Shown in pieces: positions 44,165 through 53,844 of a stretch of DNA of 64,000 nucleotides. The stretch lies in assembly GCA_964559125.1 (NCBI GenBank), contig CAZLGW010000007.1, forward strand, positions 62,001 through 126,000. The letters run 5' to 3'. Origin of the DNA: Ravibacter sp964559125 (lineage in GTDB: Bacteria; Bacteroidota; Bacteroidia; Cytophagales; Spirosomataceae). A model generated the notes under the pieces. That model saw only the letters and a list, made by a program, of their open reading frames with translations, was not told the origin of the DNA and searched no databases. A program made the translations under genes and the position numbers. Position 1 is the first letter of the stretch. Every line of letters begins with the position of its first letter.

Positions 44165-45429
44165 TACTGAGCCAATTGATTAATGGTACCTGTGGCGTAA
44201 AGCAGTTGTATGTAGCTTTTACGATATTGTTCAAGTGCCTGGTAATACTCCTGCCGGGTGTCCAGCCAGCTGCGCTGGGCCTCCAGGAAATCCACAATAG
44301 TAGTGCCTCCCCTCAGGTAGGCGTATTTTACGCTACTTAAAATCAGGTCGGATTGCTCCACGATAGGCTGGAAGTCCCGCACATTCTTTTGATAGGTCTC
44401 ATAGCTTGCCCAGGCATTTACTACGTCGGTCCTGAGCCGGCTCGTAACCGACTCGAGCTGCTGTTCAGCCTGCGCTTTCTGCAGAAGCGCTTTGCGTATC
44501 TCACCCTGGTTCCTGTTGAAAAGCGGCAGATCTATCGTCCCGTAGATACCTAGATATGGTATCCTGTTTTGGGGATTCCAGATAATACCCAGCTCGGGTT
44601 GCGGATAAGCGAGCGATTTCTGGAGCCTGATGTTGCTCCCGGCCACGTCGATTGCTGACTTCGCCACTGCCACATCGCTGCGCCCGGCCAGTGACTGCGC
44701 CACCAGGCTTTCCTTATCAGACGGAAAAAGAGCGGTGAACGAGTCGGTCGTGTCGATAACAATGTCGTCGGGGCTTCCCAGCATCTGCTTCAGCTCCCTC
44801 TGCAGGTTAGCTACTTCCTGGAGGGCTGCCATGTACCGGACTTCATACTGACGGGCCAGTACCCGGGTACGGAACAGGTCGGTCTGTGTAATAACCTGGT
44901 TCCGGAAACGTACCTCATTGGTATTCGTGAGACTGTCGATATTGCTTTTAGCCAAACCAAGCATATCGAGCTGCCTGAACGCTATCCATATTTCCAGCCA
45001 CTTACCAGCCACATCCCTGAATATCTCCCTTTCCGTCTCCAGGTAGCTTTTTCCGGCCAGGACAACACTCCTCTCTGCAAGATCCTGCCTGTTGGCGCGC
45101 TGGCCTGTTACCTGGAAGACTTTTGTCAGCTGCCACCAGTTCTGCACGTTACTGCCTTTAAGCCACGGCGCCCCTTCGGGAAAATGTGAGGGGCCGGCCA
45201 GTTGCAAAGCCTGGTTATTCAAGATCGGGTTAGGCCGCAGGCCGGCAGTAAGAACATCGGCTTCCGCTATGTCGATGCCGAACTTCCCGGCTTTTAGCAC
45301 AAGGTTGCTTTCCCGGGCTGTTTTCAAAGCTTTTTCGAGCGAATAAACGCTTTGAGCCTCAGCTACATCAGCTAACGCGAAGCACAATAAAAGCCCTGTA
45401 AAAAAATGAAGTCTGACACCCGCAAACAT
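44164..45429 (-). CDS. TolC-family outer-membrane channel, CzcC-like
   Basis: The protein has 421 residues with a signal peptide (about 1-25). The two-fold repeat of the outer-membrane efflux family is visible, with SLEKALKTARESNLVLKAG at the start of the first half and the long helices typical of the tunnel. It forms the exit channel of the tripartite pump. It is the first gene of the czcCBA-like set. Transcription may come from its own promoter in the 115-bp gap behind the histidine kinase or from further upstream. Confidence 0.92.
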   Translation of the reverse strand: MFAGVRLHFFTGLLLCFALADVAEAQSVYSLEKALKTARESNLVLKAGKFGIDIAEADVLTAGLRPNPILNNQALQLAGPSHFPEGAPWLKGSNVQNWWQLTKVFQVTGQRANRQDLAERSVVLAGKSYLETEREIFRDVAGKWLEIWIAFRQLDMLGLAKSNIDSLTNTNEVRFRNQVITQTDLFRTRVLARQYEVRYMAALQEVANLQRELKQMLGSPDDIVIDTTDSFTALFPSDKESLVAQSLAGRSDVAVAKSAIDVAGSNIRLQKSLAYPQPELGIIWNPQNRIPYLGIYGTIDLPLFNRNQGEIRKALLQKAQAEQQLESVTSRLRTDVVNAWASYETYQKNVRDFQPIVEQSDLILSSVKYAYLRGGTTIVDFLEAQRSWLDTRQEYYQALEQYRKSYIQLLYATGTINQLAQ

Positions 45430-45544
45430 TTTATCCGAATAGATTTAGCGTGACAATGCACGGCACAAATGTCATGATGCAGGCATCTGAACCCAGTTAG
45501 AGGCTCTACAGAAAAAAATTAGAATACGATTAGAAGCGCTGCTG

Positions 45545-46912
45545 TCAGAGATGATTGAGCGTCATTGTGAAGACCGTACCGAAACGCTCCCGGGATTCAA
45601 CGGAAAGACTTCCTTTATGAAGATCTATGATTTTACGGGTAAGCGAGAGCCCGATCCCGTTCCCGTAGGCAAAATTCCTGTTTTTCCCACGATAAAACGG
45701 AGTGAAAATATTTTCCAGGTCCTCCGCGGGGATCCCTATGCCCTCGTCTGAAAATTTGAGCACGATCCCTTCCTCCCTGAAAGCCGCGGTTACCCGGCTC
45801 TGCTTTTTCAGGGAAAACTTACACCCGTTTTCAAACAGATTGGTAAAAGCAACCTTAAGAAGGTATTCATTCCCGTTTACCGAGATCTGGTTATCGCTGT
45901 CGAAATCGTTTTCAAAGTGGATGTCGATGTGATACGAAGGATTGGCCTTTTGAAGCTGATATCTGGCATCGAGCAGGATTTCGTCTACCCTTACTTCCCT
46001 AAATGCTATCTCAGCCGGGTCATAACTTGCTTTAGCCAGATCCAGCAGACTGCCCGACAAGTGCGCCAGCTTCCGGGCGTCCAGAAGCGCATCCCTGATC
46101 GCCGCCTTATACTCCTCCCGGGTACGCTCCTTGTGAGATGACAATTCCAGCTCGGTGATAATGGCTGCCAGAGGTGTCCTTATCTCGTGCGAGATGTTTG
46201 AAACAAAATTTTTCTGAGACTCGAATGAGTTCTCCAGGCGCCCCAGCATTTCGTTGAAAGTATTGGCGAGCTCGGAAAGCTCATCCCTGCTGCCGTTGCT
46301 TTTGATACGGAGGTCGAGGCTGGTTGCCGAAATAATCTTCGCTCTCCCTGTCATTTCTATAACAGGATCGAGTGCCTTCCGGGAAAAAAAGCGACCGGCC
46401 AGATAGATGAACAGGATAGAAATAATGAATACTACAATACAGTCCTTCAGAAGCCGGTTCAGCTTTGTAAAGCCATAGTGGTCGTAAGCAGTAGCCGTTA
46501 CAATGTAGCTTTCGCCCTGAAACACGTAACGGACACCTACTACCTGCCATTTCTCCTGGTAAAACGATATCTCCCCCTTACTGAGAATCTGCTCTATCAT
46601 TTCCCGGCTTTCCTTTACATAGTCGATATCCTCCCCGTCATGATACAGCAGGTTAAAGGTCGTATCGTAAATGGCGACCTCCACCTCATCGAGAGTCTTC
46701 CGGTTGTTTTTATAGATCTCCTGAAGGTGTTTCCTTTCGACGTTGGCATCGAAAAACAGGTTAGCTTTTGTAACAGCTTCCTTTTTGAGTAGCGAATAAA
46801 ACTCCCGTTCCCGGCTTTCATTTGCAGTATAGTAGATGACCGACGCAAATACCAGCAGGATCAGCGCCGTGACAACCGTAAACAGAAGCGTAATCTGTGT
46901 CCTTATTTTCAT
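45545..46912 (-). CDS. Sensor histidine kinase (HAMP-HisKA-HATPase)
   Basis: The protein has 455 residues. Transmembrane helices at about 8-28 and 157-176 enclose a periplasmic sensor domain of about 125 residues. A HAMP linker (about 178-230) leads to the H-box NISHEIRTPL with phospho-acceptor His242. The ATPase domain has the N-box FTNLFENGCKF, the G1 box FSDEGIGIP and the G2 box GNGIGLSL. Its start overlaps the response-regulator stop by four bases, so the two are translationally coupled. The position upstream of the metal pump makes it a candidate metal sensor like CusS. No obvious His/Met-rich metal site stands out in the sensor domain. Confidence 0.94.
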   Translation of the reverse strand: MKIRTQITLLFTVVTALILLVFASVIYYTANESREREFYSLLKKEAVTKANLFFDANVERKHLQEIYKNNRKTLDEVEVAIYDTTFNLLYHDGEDIDYVKESREMIEQILSKGEISFYQEKWQVVGVRYVFQGESYIVTATAYDHYGFTKLNRLLKDCIVVFIISILFIYLAGRFFSRKALDPVIEMTGRAKIISATSLDLRIKSNGSRDELSELANTFNEMLGRLENSFESQKNFVSNISHEIRTPLAAIITELELSSHKERTREEYKAAIRDALLDARKLAHLSGSLLDLAKASYDPAEIAFREVRVDEILLDARYQLQKANPSYHIDIHFENDFDSDNQISVNGNEYLLKVAFTNLFENGCKFSLKKQSRVTAAFREEGIVLKFSDEGIGIPAEDLENIFTPFYRGKNRNFAYGNGIGLSLTRKIIDLHKGSLSVESRERFGTVFTMTLNHL

Positions 46913-47589
46913 TCGCTTTTAAGGATAAAACCTACCCCCGATTTCGTATGAATGAGTTTCTTCTCAAAGTCCCTGTCTATCTTCTTCCGGAGATAGTTGA
47001 TATATACATCGATGAAATTGGTCCCGGTATCGAAGTGAGTATCCCAGACCTTTTCGGCTATTTCCACTCTTGACAATACTCTTTCGGAATTTTGCACCAT
47101 ATATTGGAGGAGCTTGAACTCCTTGGGCGTAAGGTTGATCTCCCTGCTTCCTCTCTTCACGACCCTGGTATTGAGATTGATCTCTAGATCTGCATACCTC
47201 GACAGGGATCCTGTGCTTCCTCCCGGTTTATTGTTGCGCTTCAGCAAAACTCTGATCCGCACCAGCAATTCCCGAATCTCAAAGGGTTTCACCAGATAGT
47301 CGTCTGCTCCGGCATCGAACCCTTCTACCTTGTCGTCGGTGGTGCCGAGGGCGGTCAGCATGATGATAGGGATATCGGGTTTAACCTGCCTGACGAGCCT
47401 GCACAGGTCGAGACCGTCCATTTTGGGCAATACTATATCGGTGATAATCAGGTCGTAGGCATTCTGCAGGGCCAGTTTTTTACCTGAGAGGCCGTCGTAG
47501 GCGAGTGTTGGGACAAACCCATATTCTTCAAGGCCCCTCCTGATCAGTTCGGCCACCCGTTGGTCATCTTCTACTATCAATATTCTCAT
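46909..47589 (-). CDS. OmpR/PhoB-family response regulator
   Basis: The protein has 226 residues. The receiver domain has the acidic pocket EDD (7-9), phospho-acceptor Asp51 (ITDIVLPKMDG), Thr in MLTALG and Lys in YLVKPF. The C-terminal winged helix (about 130-225) has NLTPKEFKLLQYMVQN and VDVYINYLRKKID. It pairs with the histidine kinase, which starts within its last four bases. The likely target is the downstream pump operon. It begins 32 bp after yjbQ, with no clear promoter between them. Confidence 0.95.
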   Translation of the reverse strand: MRILIVEDDQRVAELIRRGLEEYGFVPTLAYDGLSGKKLALQNAYDLIITDIVLPKMDGLDLCRLVRQVKPDIPIIMLTALGTTDDKVEGFDAGADDYLVKPFEIRELLVRIRVLLKRNNKPGGSTGSLSRYADLEINLNTRVVKRGSREINLTPKEFKLLQYMVQNSERVLSRVEIAEKVWDTHFDTGTNFIDVYINYLRKKIDRDFEKKLIHTKSGVGFILKSE

Positions 47590-47621
47590 TGCTTCTTAAC
47601 GGTTCAGACATCCCTTACATG

Positions 47622-48041
47622 TTACTCTCCCCACGCGGTTACGACCAGTCTGCGGCTGCCTCCCCGATCACGGTGCTCGCAAAGATATATCCCCTGCCAG
47701 GTGCCCAGCGCAAGGCGGCCGTTGCGGATCGGGATCAATACCGAAGCGCCCAGCAGTGAAGACTTGATATGGGCCGGCATGTCGTCAGAACCTTCATAAT
47801 CATGCCGGTAATCTGGATCATTTTCGGGAACGGATTTATTGAAATAGGTTTCAAAATCCATCCTTACCGTCGGGTCGGCATTTTCATTGATCGTCAGTGA
47901 AGCTGAAGTATGCTGTATAAATACCTGGCACATCCCGGCTCTCCAGGATCCGATACCATGCAGCGCTTCAGTAACCTGGCTGGTAATTAAATGAAATCCT
48001 CTTTTTTTAGGAGCGATATCAAGTATCTCCTGTATAAACAT
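47622..48041 (-). CDS. yjbQ: YjbQ-family (UPF0047) protein
   Basis: This 139-residue protein matches the YjbQ/UPF0047 family in length and motifs: QVFIQHTSASLTINENADP, GSDDMPAHIKSSLLGASV and LGTWQGIYLCEHRD. The histidines in these segments form the conserved metal-like pocket. E. coli YjbQ can replace thiamine-phosphate synthase in vivo when overproduced, but the family's normal role is unclear. It is the first gene of the long minus-strand set that continues into the response regulator, kinase and metal pump. Confidence 0.93.
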   Translation of the reverse strand: MFIQEILDIAPKKRGFHLITSQVTEALHGIGSWRAGMCQVFIQHTSASLTINENADPTVRMDFETYFNKSVPENDPDYRHDYEGSDDMPAHIKSSLLGASVLIPIRNGRLALGTWQGIYLCEHRDRGGSRRLVVTAWGE

Positions 48042-48085
48042 GAGCGCGATTGCTTTAAGCTTTTAACACTATAATTTCTGTTTGG

Positions 48086-48093
48086 CAAAAATA
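48086..48093 (-). promoter_or_regulatory. -7 box upstream of yjbQ
   Basis: The minus strand reads TATTTTTG, a full TAnnTTTG match, 45 bp before the yjbQ start codon. No good -33 TTG was found. It could drive yjbQ together with the two-component and efflux genes. Confidence 0.4.
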
Positions 48094-48134
48094 TAAAATC
48101 ATTCCCGCTCTGCTGTTCCCCCGGCCTCTTTAGC

Positions 48135-48142
48135 TATTTTTG
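48135..48142 (+). promoter_or_regulatory. -7 box upstream of mscS
   Basis: TATTTTTG matches TAnnTTTG. It lies about 75 bp before the mscS start. No clear -33 element is visible. Confidence 0.35.
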
Positions 48143-48217
48143 AGTGAAAAGGTGAGAAGGGGGAGTTGAAAGTGGGGAGACTTTACTCCTGCCACTTTAT
48201 ATAAACAACCGGACGCT

Positions 48218-49051
48218 ATGAAAAAAATTGAAAACAGTCTCGAAAAGATAATCGACTCGATATTGGACAGGGTCCCTTCCATAGCGTTGGGGCTGATCGT
48301 TCTCTTTGCCGGAATATACCTGATCCGGCTGGTTGTAAAAATAGTCCATAATCGTTTCGAAAAAAGAGAAGTCGACCCCTCGCTGAGAGAATTTGTCCTG
48401 AGCCTTCTCAAGTTTATCCTATACGGGATGCTTATCATTTCAGTGGCAAGCACCATGGGGTTCAAGACCACATCGTTCCTGGCAGTCCTGAGCGCGGCCA
48501 GCCTGGCGATAGGCCTTTCTTTACAAGGGAGCCTTTCTAACCTGGCGGGGGGCGTACTGATCCTGCTGTTTAAGCCCTTCAGGGTAGGCGACAGTATCCA
48601 AAGCAATTCCGGAGCAGCCGGAGCGGTAGAGAAAATAGACATTTTATATACGACTCTCCGCACGGCAGACGGCATTGCGGTCTTCTCTCCGAACGGCGTA
48701 CTGGCCAACTCGGTCATCACCAATTATTCGGATATCCGTTCCAGGAGAATTGAATACAAGCTGTCGGTATCCAGCAGGGAAGACATCAAAAAAGTAAGAG
48801 GCCTCATCCTGGAAGTGCTCAAAAAAGACAAAAGGATAATGACAACTCCCGCGCCCCAGGTACTGGTCAGCGAATTGACTTCCAGTGCCGTTAACCTTGT
48901 CGTCTATTCATGGGCATCAAAAAATGACTATTCCGGCGCTTTTTACGACAACCAGGAATCTATAAGGGAAGTGCTGAATGATCACAATATAGCAGCGCCT
49001 CCCGCCCAGAATGAAATTCACGTCATAGCTACCGGAGACAAAAAGCAGTAA
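48218..49051 (+). CDS. MscS-family mechanosensitive channel
   Basis: The protein has 277 residues, about the size of E. coli MscS (286). Three transmembrane helices span about 20-115. The pore-lining third helix and following segment have the family sequence SLAIGLSLQGSLSNLAGGVLI, then FKPFRVGDSI. The cytoplasmic vestibule (about 130-277) contains SPNGVLANSVITNYS. It is probably an osmotic safety valve in the inner membrane. It converges with the outer-membrane receptor gene, leaving a 9-bp gap. Confidence 0.94.
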   Translation: MKKIENSLEKIIDSILDRVPSIALGLIVLFAGIYLIRLVVKIVHNRFEKREVDPSLREFVLSLLKFILYGMLIISVASTMGFKTTSFLAVLSAASLAIGLSLQGSLSNLAGGVLILLFKPFRVGDSIQSNSGAAGAVEKIDILYTTLRTADGIAVFSPNGVLANSVITNYSDIRSRRIEYKLSVSSREDIKKVRGLILEVLKKDKRIMTTPAPQVLVSELTSSAVNLVVYSWASKNDYSGAFYDNQESIREVLNDHNIAAPPAQNEIHVIATGDKKQ

Positions 49052-49060
49052 GACAACAAG

Positions 49061-51448
49061 TTACCCCTCATCCCTGCCCTCTCCCATTTCCTGGAGGGAA
49101 TCCTTACTGGTCTTCTTCCGGTTGAGGCGGTAATTGAAAGTAAACAGGAACTGCCTTCCGCGCCATAGGAAATCGGAGTTGGAATAAAACTCCGGCTGGT
49201 CGACAATAGTACGCCATCTTCTCGTCTTGAACAGGTCCTGGACACTGAAGATCACCGTACCCTTTCCTTTCAAGACATCTCTGGCCAGCCCCAGATCGAT
49301 ATTATAGGAAGGCAGCTGCTTTCCCTGCAGCGTGATCTGGGCGCCGCGGTAATTGATGCCGGCCTGGAAATCCCATTTTTTGAGAAGCGTCATTTTAGAT
49401 GTAAACCTCCCCATCCAGGAATAGGTATCGCTTCCGTAGTTCCTGCCTTCGTGGGTTCCTTCCGTAATTGCCCTGAAAAAATTGAAGTTACCATTCATTC
49501 TCCACCATCCGCTGACGGTAAGAGAGCCGTTAAACTCCAGGCCATAAGCATTCTGGGTGGAAAGATTGACCGGGAATACGCGGTTAAAGCCTACGGAGTC
49601 GACCAGTGTAATCCGCTGGATCACGCCCGTCCGGTACCGGTAGTATACGCTCCCTAACAGAGAGGCATTGTCCCAGTTGGCAAGATAACCTGCTTCCATC
49701 GAGTTGGTATATTCAGGGTTGAGGTCAGGATTCCCTACCCGGAGCGAACGGTTGTTGCTGTAACCCGAAAAAGGAAGCAGGTCTCTGAACCACGGCCTGC
49801 TCAACCGCCGGCTGTAGCTCAGCTGCACTGCCTTGTCTTCAGGTAGCTGGTAGGAAAGATGAACACTTGGGAAAATATTGAAATAGGTCCTGTGATTCCT
49901 CTCTCCTGTTTCGGGCAGCGAGGTGGCAATATCGGAAAACTCACCTCTGAGCCCGCCCTGTACCGAAAATTTACCAAAGTGCTCGCCCGCCATAAGATAG
50001 GCAGCATGGATGCGCTCGTCATACACCAGGTTATTATCATACCGGGGCAGGACACTCCAGCTTCCCGACTCCCCGAGCTCCTCTACGGTAAAATCATTGA
50101 CAATCTTCCTGGAATTGCTCTTGATGCCGGCCTCCCACTTCCCTTTGTTCCCGAAAGGATGAACATAATCCGCCTGTATAAGAAAATTCCGCTCATCTTC
50201 TGTATTGGAAGACCTCTGCAACAAATCGGGTGCAACTGAGCTGGTCTGTAAAAAGTCGGAAAGTTCCAGCTCTTTGCTGTCGATAAGCTTCACATCGGCC
50301 GTCAGGGTACGCCCTTTCTGTTCAAACTCCTTTTTATACGAGACCGACGCCTCGATATTGGTCTCGGGCTCAGATTCTACCTCCGACCTCACGCTGCTCC
50401 TGAACAGGATATCGTCTTCGTCATAGTCGTTGAATTCATACCGGCTTTTGTTCTTTCCCCTACCCGTTCTGTACAATACGGCTGCTCCCAGAAACTCATT
50501 GTCATTCAGGTAATACTCCATTCCTCCGCGCAACAGATGCGACCTGCTCTGACGTTGACGCGTATTGTTTTCGCGATAGGAAAAAAGCGAGTCGGAAGTC
50601 ATAAATTTCTGGAAGGAATTGCCGCCTCCCTTTGTCGTGCGCAGGTTATAGCCGTAGGTTCCGAAAAAATTGAGGCGGTCTTTACGATAATTCAGATCAA
50701 AGCTCCCGCCATAATTCAGCGGGTATCCCAGGTTGAGGGAGAAAGCGCCGTTAAGCCCCTGGTTTACATTCTTTTTGAGAACAATATTGATAATGCCTAC
50801 CTCTCCTTCGGCGTCATAGCGCGAGGAGGGATTCGTGATCACCTCTATCCGGTCGATCATATTGCCCTGCAAAAGCCGCAATGCATCCGGGCTCCCGATA
50901 CCGGTAAGCCCCGAAGGCCGCCCGTCGATCAGTATCCTGACATTCTCGCTTCCCCGGAGGCTCACTACTCCCTCGGGGTCGACCGACACTGAAGGGACGT
51001 TGTTGAGAATATCGACCGCCGACCCGCCGATGCTGGCCAGGTCGCTCCCTACGTTGAAGACCCGCTTGTCGAGATCGAGCTGCATCTGGCTGCGTTCGCC
51101 CTGCACCACCACCTCTTCCAGCGTTGTCACATCGGGTAAAAGCCTGATACGGCCCAGATCGGCTATGGAATTATTTATCCTGATACCATACACAGACCTG
51201 TCGCGGAAAGAAACCACCGTAATCTTCACGAAATAATGACCGTTTTCCAGCGGGACAAAAAATGCACCGTTTTCATCTGCCGGCACACCGGTTACACGTG
51301 AAGAATCAGGGAGCCTGAAAACCGCAACATTGCCAAAAGGCATTTCGTCGCCGTTTTCATCCAGTATGATCCCCTTTACACCTCCACTCTGAGCAAGTAA
51401 AAACCGGGGAAATAAAAACGATAATATAAGATATGGGAGAAATTTCAT
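49061..51448 (-). CDS. TonB-dependent-receptor-like outer-membrane beta-barrel protein
   Basis: The protein has 795 residues from ATG 51448, which begins a signal peptide (1-20). A start at 51496 adds an unlikely leader. A carboxypeptidase-regulatory-like domain (about 25-100, VKGIILDENGDEMPFGNV) precedes a plug domain (about 105-215, LNNVPSVSVDPEGVVSLRG and RIEVITNPSSRYDAEG). A beta-barrel of the OMP_b-brl_3 type fills the rest. No SusD partner is next to it, so it is not a classic glycan SusCD pair. The ligand is unknown. It is divergent from the TPR histidine kinase across 196 bp. Confidence 0.9.
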   Translation of the reverse strand: MKFLPYLILSFLFPRFLLAQSGGVKGIILDENGDEMPFGNVAVFRLPDSSRVTGVPADENGAFFVPLENGHYFVKITVVSFRDRSVYGIRINNSIADLGRIRLLPDVTTLEEVVVQGERSQMQLDLDKRVFNVGSDLASIGGSAVDILNNVPSVSVDPEGVVSLRGSENVRILIDGRPSGLTGIGSPDALRLLQGNMIDRIEVITNPSSRYDAEGEVGIINIVLKKNVNQGLNGAFSLNLGYPLNYGGSFDLNYRKDRLNFFGTYGYNLRTTKGGGNSFQKFMTSDSLFSYRENNTRQRQSRSHLLRGGMEYYLNDNEFLGAAVLYRTGRGKNKSRYEFNDYDEDDILFRSSVRSEVESEPETNIEASVSYKKEFEQKGRTLTADVKLIDSKELELSDFLQTSSVAPDLLQRSSNTEDERNFLIQADYVHPFGNKGKWEAGIKSNSRKIVNDFTVEELGESGSWSVLPRYDNNLVYDERIHAAYLMAGEHFGKFSVQGGLRGEFSDIATSLPETGERNHRTYFNIFPSVHLSYQLPEDKAVQLSYSRRLSRPWFRDLLPFSGYSNNRSLRVGNPDLNPEYTNSMEAGYLANWDNASLLGSVYYRYRTGVIQRITLVDSVGFNRVFPVNLSTQNAYGLEFNGSLTVSGWWRMNGNFNFFRAITEGTHEGRNYGSDTYSWMGRFTSKMTLLKKWDFQAGINYRGAQITLQGKQLPSYNIDLGLARDVLKGKGTVIFSVQDLFKTRRWRTIVDQPEFYSNSDFLWRGRQFLFTFNYRLNRKKTSKDSLQEMGEGRDEG

Positions 51449-51644
51449 TATAACCTCTTGCATAACAGCGGATAAAGCTACGAAACATGAAAACACTATC
51501 CCGGCCGTGTTAACAAATGTTAGGACTTACTTACATTTCTACACCGGGCCTATAGGAAAACCTGTATTTTACACTATCCTGCTACAATTAATAGGGTAAA
51601 TGACTTAATTTTAATGCAACCACATAGGAAAAGTTTATGCGCTG

Positions 51645-53687
51645 ATGAGAAACCTCCTCCTGATCCTGACGATATTTCCCTCAATGGTATGGGCCCAATC
51701 CGGCGACTCGCTTCTCAGGGTATTGAAAGGGCAGGCTCTTTCTGATACTGCCAGGGTCAATACGCTCAATGCGCTCGGGTATGCCTACTGGGTAAACGGA
51801 GAGGATTCCCTCTCAAAAATTTACTGTCTTGAGGCCATTAGCCTGGCTAAAAAGCAGAACTTCCTCAGGGGCGAAGCAAATGCCCGGTTCCAGTTCGTCA
51901 GGATTGAAATGGACATCCTGGAACAGGTTGACGACGCTTATGCACACCTGGATACCGTCGACCGTAAGGCGCGGGAGGCAGGCGACGAACTCACCCGGGG
52001 CATTTCTTTTTTCAGAAGGGCCCAGTTGGTTTCCATGACTGAACTGGACGACCCGGACCCTGTCGATTCACTATTGAACCTGGCCCTGGATATTTTCAAA
52101 AAGGAAAGATCAACGCATTGGGAAGCAATGGTTTACCAGGAAAAAGCAGGAATGCTGGGCTGGGAAGGAAAATATGTGCAGGCCATAGAACTTTACCTGA
52201 AAGCCCGCAGGATACACGAGGAGTCGGGTAACGAAAAAGCCCTGAGAGCCACACTCCCCAATCTGGGGTCTACCTATACCCAGGTCGAAATGTATAAGGA
52301 AGCGCTCGAATGCTTTGAGAAAGCCGGACAAATCGCCCGGAAGAATAACGATGTAAGGATACTGGCTTTCCTGTCTAGCCAGAAAGGGGATATATTCAAA
52401 AAGCAAAATGAGCTGGAGAAAGCGCTGGATTCGTATACGGAAGCGGCAAAAATCTATGAAAGTACCGGCTCCGCCCAGTTCCTGACTTCTGCCTACGCCC
52501 GGATCAGCGACGTCTATTTTAAGCTGGGCGACTATTCCAGGGCTCTCACGTTTAACCAACGCTCCGACAGTGTATTCAAGGCCCATAACCCGGGCAACTC
52601 GCTTTACCATTTTACGCAGATCAACTACGGGAACCTTTACCTCCAGCAGAAAAGATACCGGGATGTAATCCAAACCGCCGACAAGGGGCTGGTCCGGATA
52701 GAGGAGGCGACCGAAATGCTGTTTGAGAGAAGCAGCTATCTCAGGCAGCTCAGCGAAGCCTATAAAAATCTCGGCAACTACCGGCTGGCCTATGATTATT
52801 ACGTTCGGTATAAGACAGCTTCCGACAGTCTCCTTAACGACGAATCCCGTCAGCGGATCATGGTTTCAAACATGAATTATGAGCTGGACAAGATGAACGC
52901 TGCCAAAGAGCTGGAAATACAGCAGCTCGAAAACAGGCAGCTTCTCCAGACAAGGAATATGCTCATACTGGCAGGACTTGCTGCCGTCTGTATCCTGATT
53001 TATATTTTATGGGCCAACAAGAGGCTCAGGAAATACAACGAGCAATTGGTCAATAAAAACAGGGAAATCGAAATGGCGCTCGACCGGGGGCAGAAAATAG
53101 AACGGCGCCGGGTAGCATCCGAACTGCACGACAACCTGAACACCAAGCTGGCAGCGCTCAGATGGAGCCTGGAAAGCATGGATACCGACAACTGGGGCGA
53201 CTTTAACCAGTCGCTTCATAAAAAGCTCCTCGAAATGGCCAATGAAGCCTACAAGGACGTACGCCTCATTTCCCACAATATGCTGCCGCCCGAACTGGAG
53301 CAGGAAGGGCTCCCGGCTGCTTTTACCTTGCTGGTCAGGAAGCTGAACGAGCTCGGAGATATCAGGTTTGATTTCGAAGAGCATAATATGTACAGGCGCC
53401 TTTCCCGGAACGAGGAGCATCAGCTCTATAACGTAGCCCTCGAAGCCATCAACAATACGCTCAAGCACGCACAGGCCCGAAACGTTCATATCTATATCGC
53501 CCTGGCGGAAAATATGTTCACCATGATCGTCGCTGACGACGGGAAAGGAATGGAAAATGCCGGTATTCAGACCGGAATGGGATTCCATAATATCAACAAC
53601 CGGGTTGAATCGATCGGGGGTAAGCTGCAGATTGAGTCGGCACCGGATATGGGTACCAAAATATCGGTGACCCTTCCTGTGAAATAA
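51645..53687 (+). CDS. Orphan TPR sensor histidine kinase (HisKA_3 type)
   Basis: The protein has 680 residues with a signal peptide (about 1-18). About seven tetratricopeptide repeats (about 25-420) lie in the periplasm, with GNEKALRATLPNLGSTYTQV-like helices. One transmembrane helix spans about 438-457, then a short coiled coil. The HisKA_3 H-box is RRVASELHDNLNTKLAALRW, with His495 as phospho-acceptor. The C-terminal ATPase has NNTLKHAQARNV, ADDGKGME and GMGFHNINNRVESIGG. NarL/LuxR-type regulators usually pair with such kinases, but none is adjacent. It shares its upstream region with the outer-membrane receptor gene. Confidence 0.92.
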   Translation: MRNLLLILTIFPSMVWAQSGDSLLRVLKGQALSDTARVNTLNALGYAYWVNGEDSLSKIYCLEAISLAKKQNFLRGEANARFQFVRIEMDILEQVDDAYAHLDTVDRKAREAGDELTRGISFFRRAQLVSMTELDDPDPVDSLLNLALDIFKKERSTHWEAMVYQEKAGMLGWEGKYVQAIELYLKARRIHEESGNEKALRATLPNLGSTYTQVEMYKEALECFEKAGQIARKNNDVRILAFLSSQKGDIFKKQNELEKALDSYTEAAKIYESTGSAQFLTSAYARISDVYFKLGDYSRALTFNQRSDSVFKAHNPGNSLYHFTQINYGNLYLQQKRYRDVIQTADKGLVRIEEATEMLFERSSYLRQLSEAYKNLGNYRLAYDYYVRYKTASDSLLNDESRQRIMVSNMNYELDKMNAAKELEIQQLENRQLLQTRNMLILAGLAAVCILIYILWANKRLRKYNEQLVNKNREIEMALDRGQKIERRRVASELHDNLNTKLAALRWSLESMDTDNWGDFNQSLHKKLLEMANEAYKDVRLISHNMLPPELEQEGLPAAFTLLVRKLNELGDIRFDFEEHNMYRRLSRNEEHQLYNVALEAINNTLKHAQARNVHIYIALAENMFTMIVADDGKGMENAGIQTGMGFHNINNRVESIGGKLQIESAPDMGTKISVTLPVK

Positions 53688-53714
53688 AAACAGGCTCCTC
53701 GTAACACGTCTGGC

Positions 53715-53747
53715 GACGGCCTGGCAAGAGGTACCGTCCCCATTTTT
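53715..53747 (+). terminator. Terminator after the TPR kinase gene
   Basis: The stem is gacgg-cct / agg-ta-ccgtc (53715-53722 and 53729-53738), followed by five T at 53743-53747. It lies 28 bp after the kinase stop. Confidence 0.5.
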
Positions 53748-53844
53748 CTAAGTAAATTTTAAGTTTTATAAGCAAACATTGAACGCTATTCCCTATTATT
53801 GTGTTCTCAGACATTATATGTAACTACAATTAATTTCACAAACT

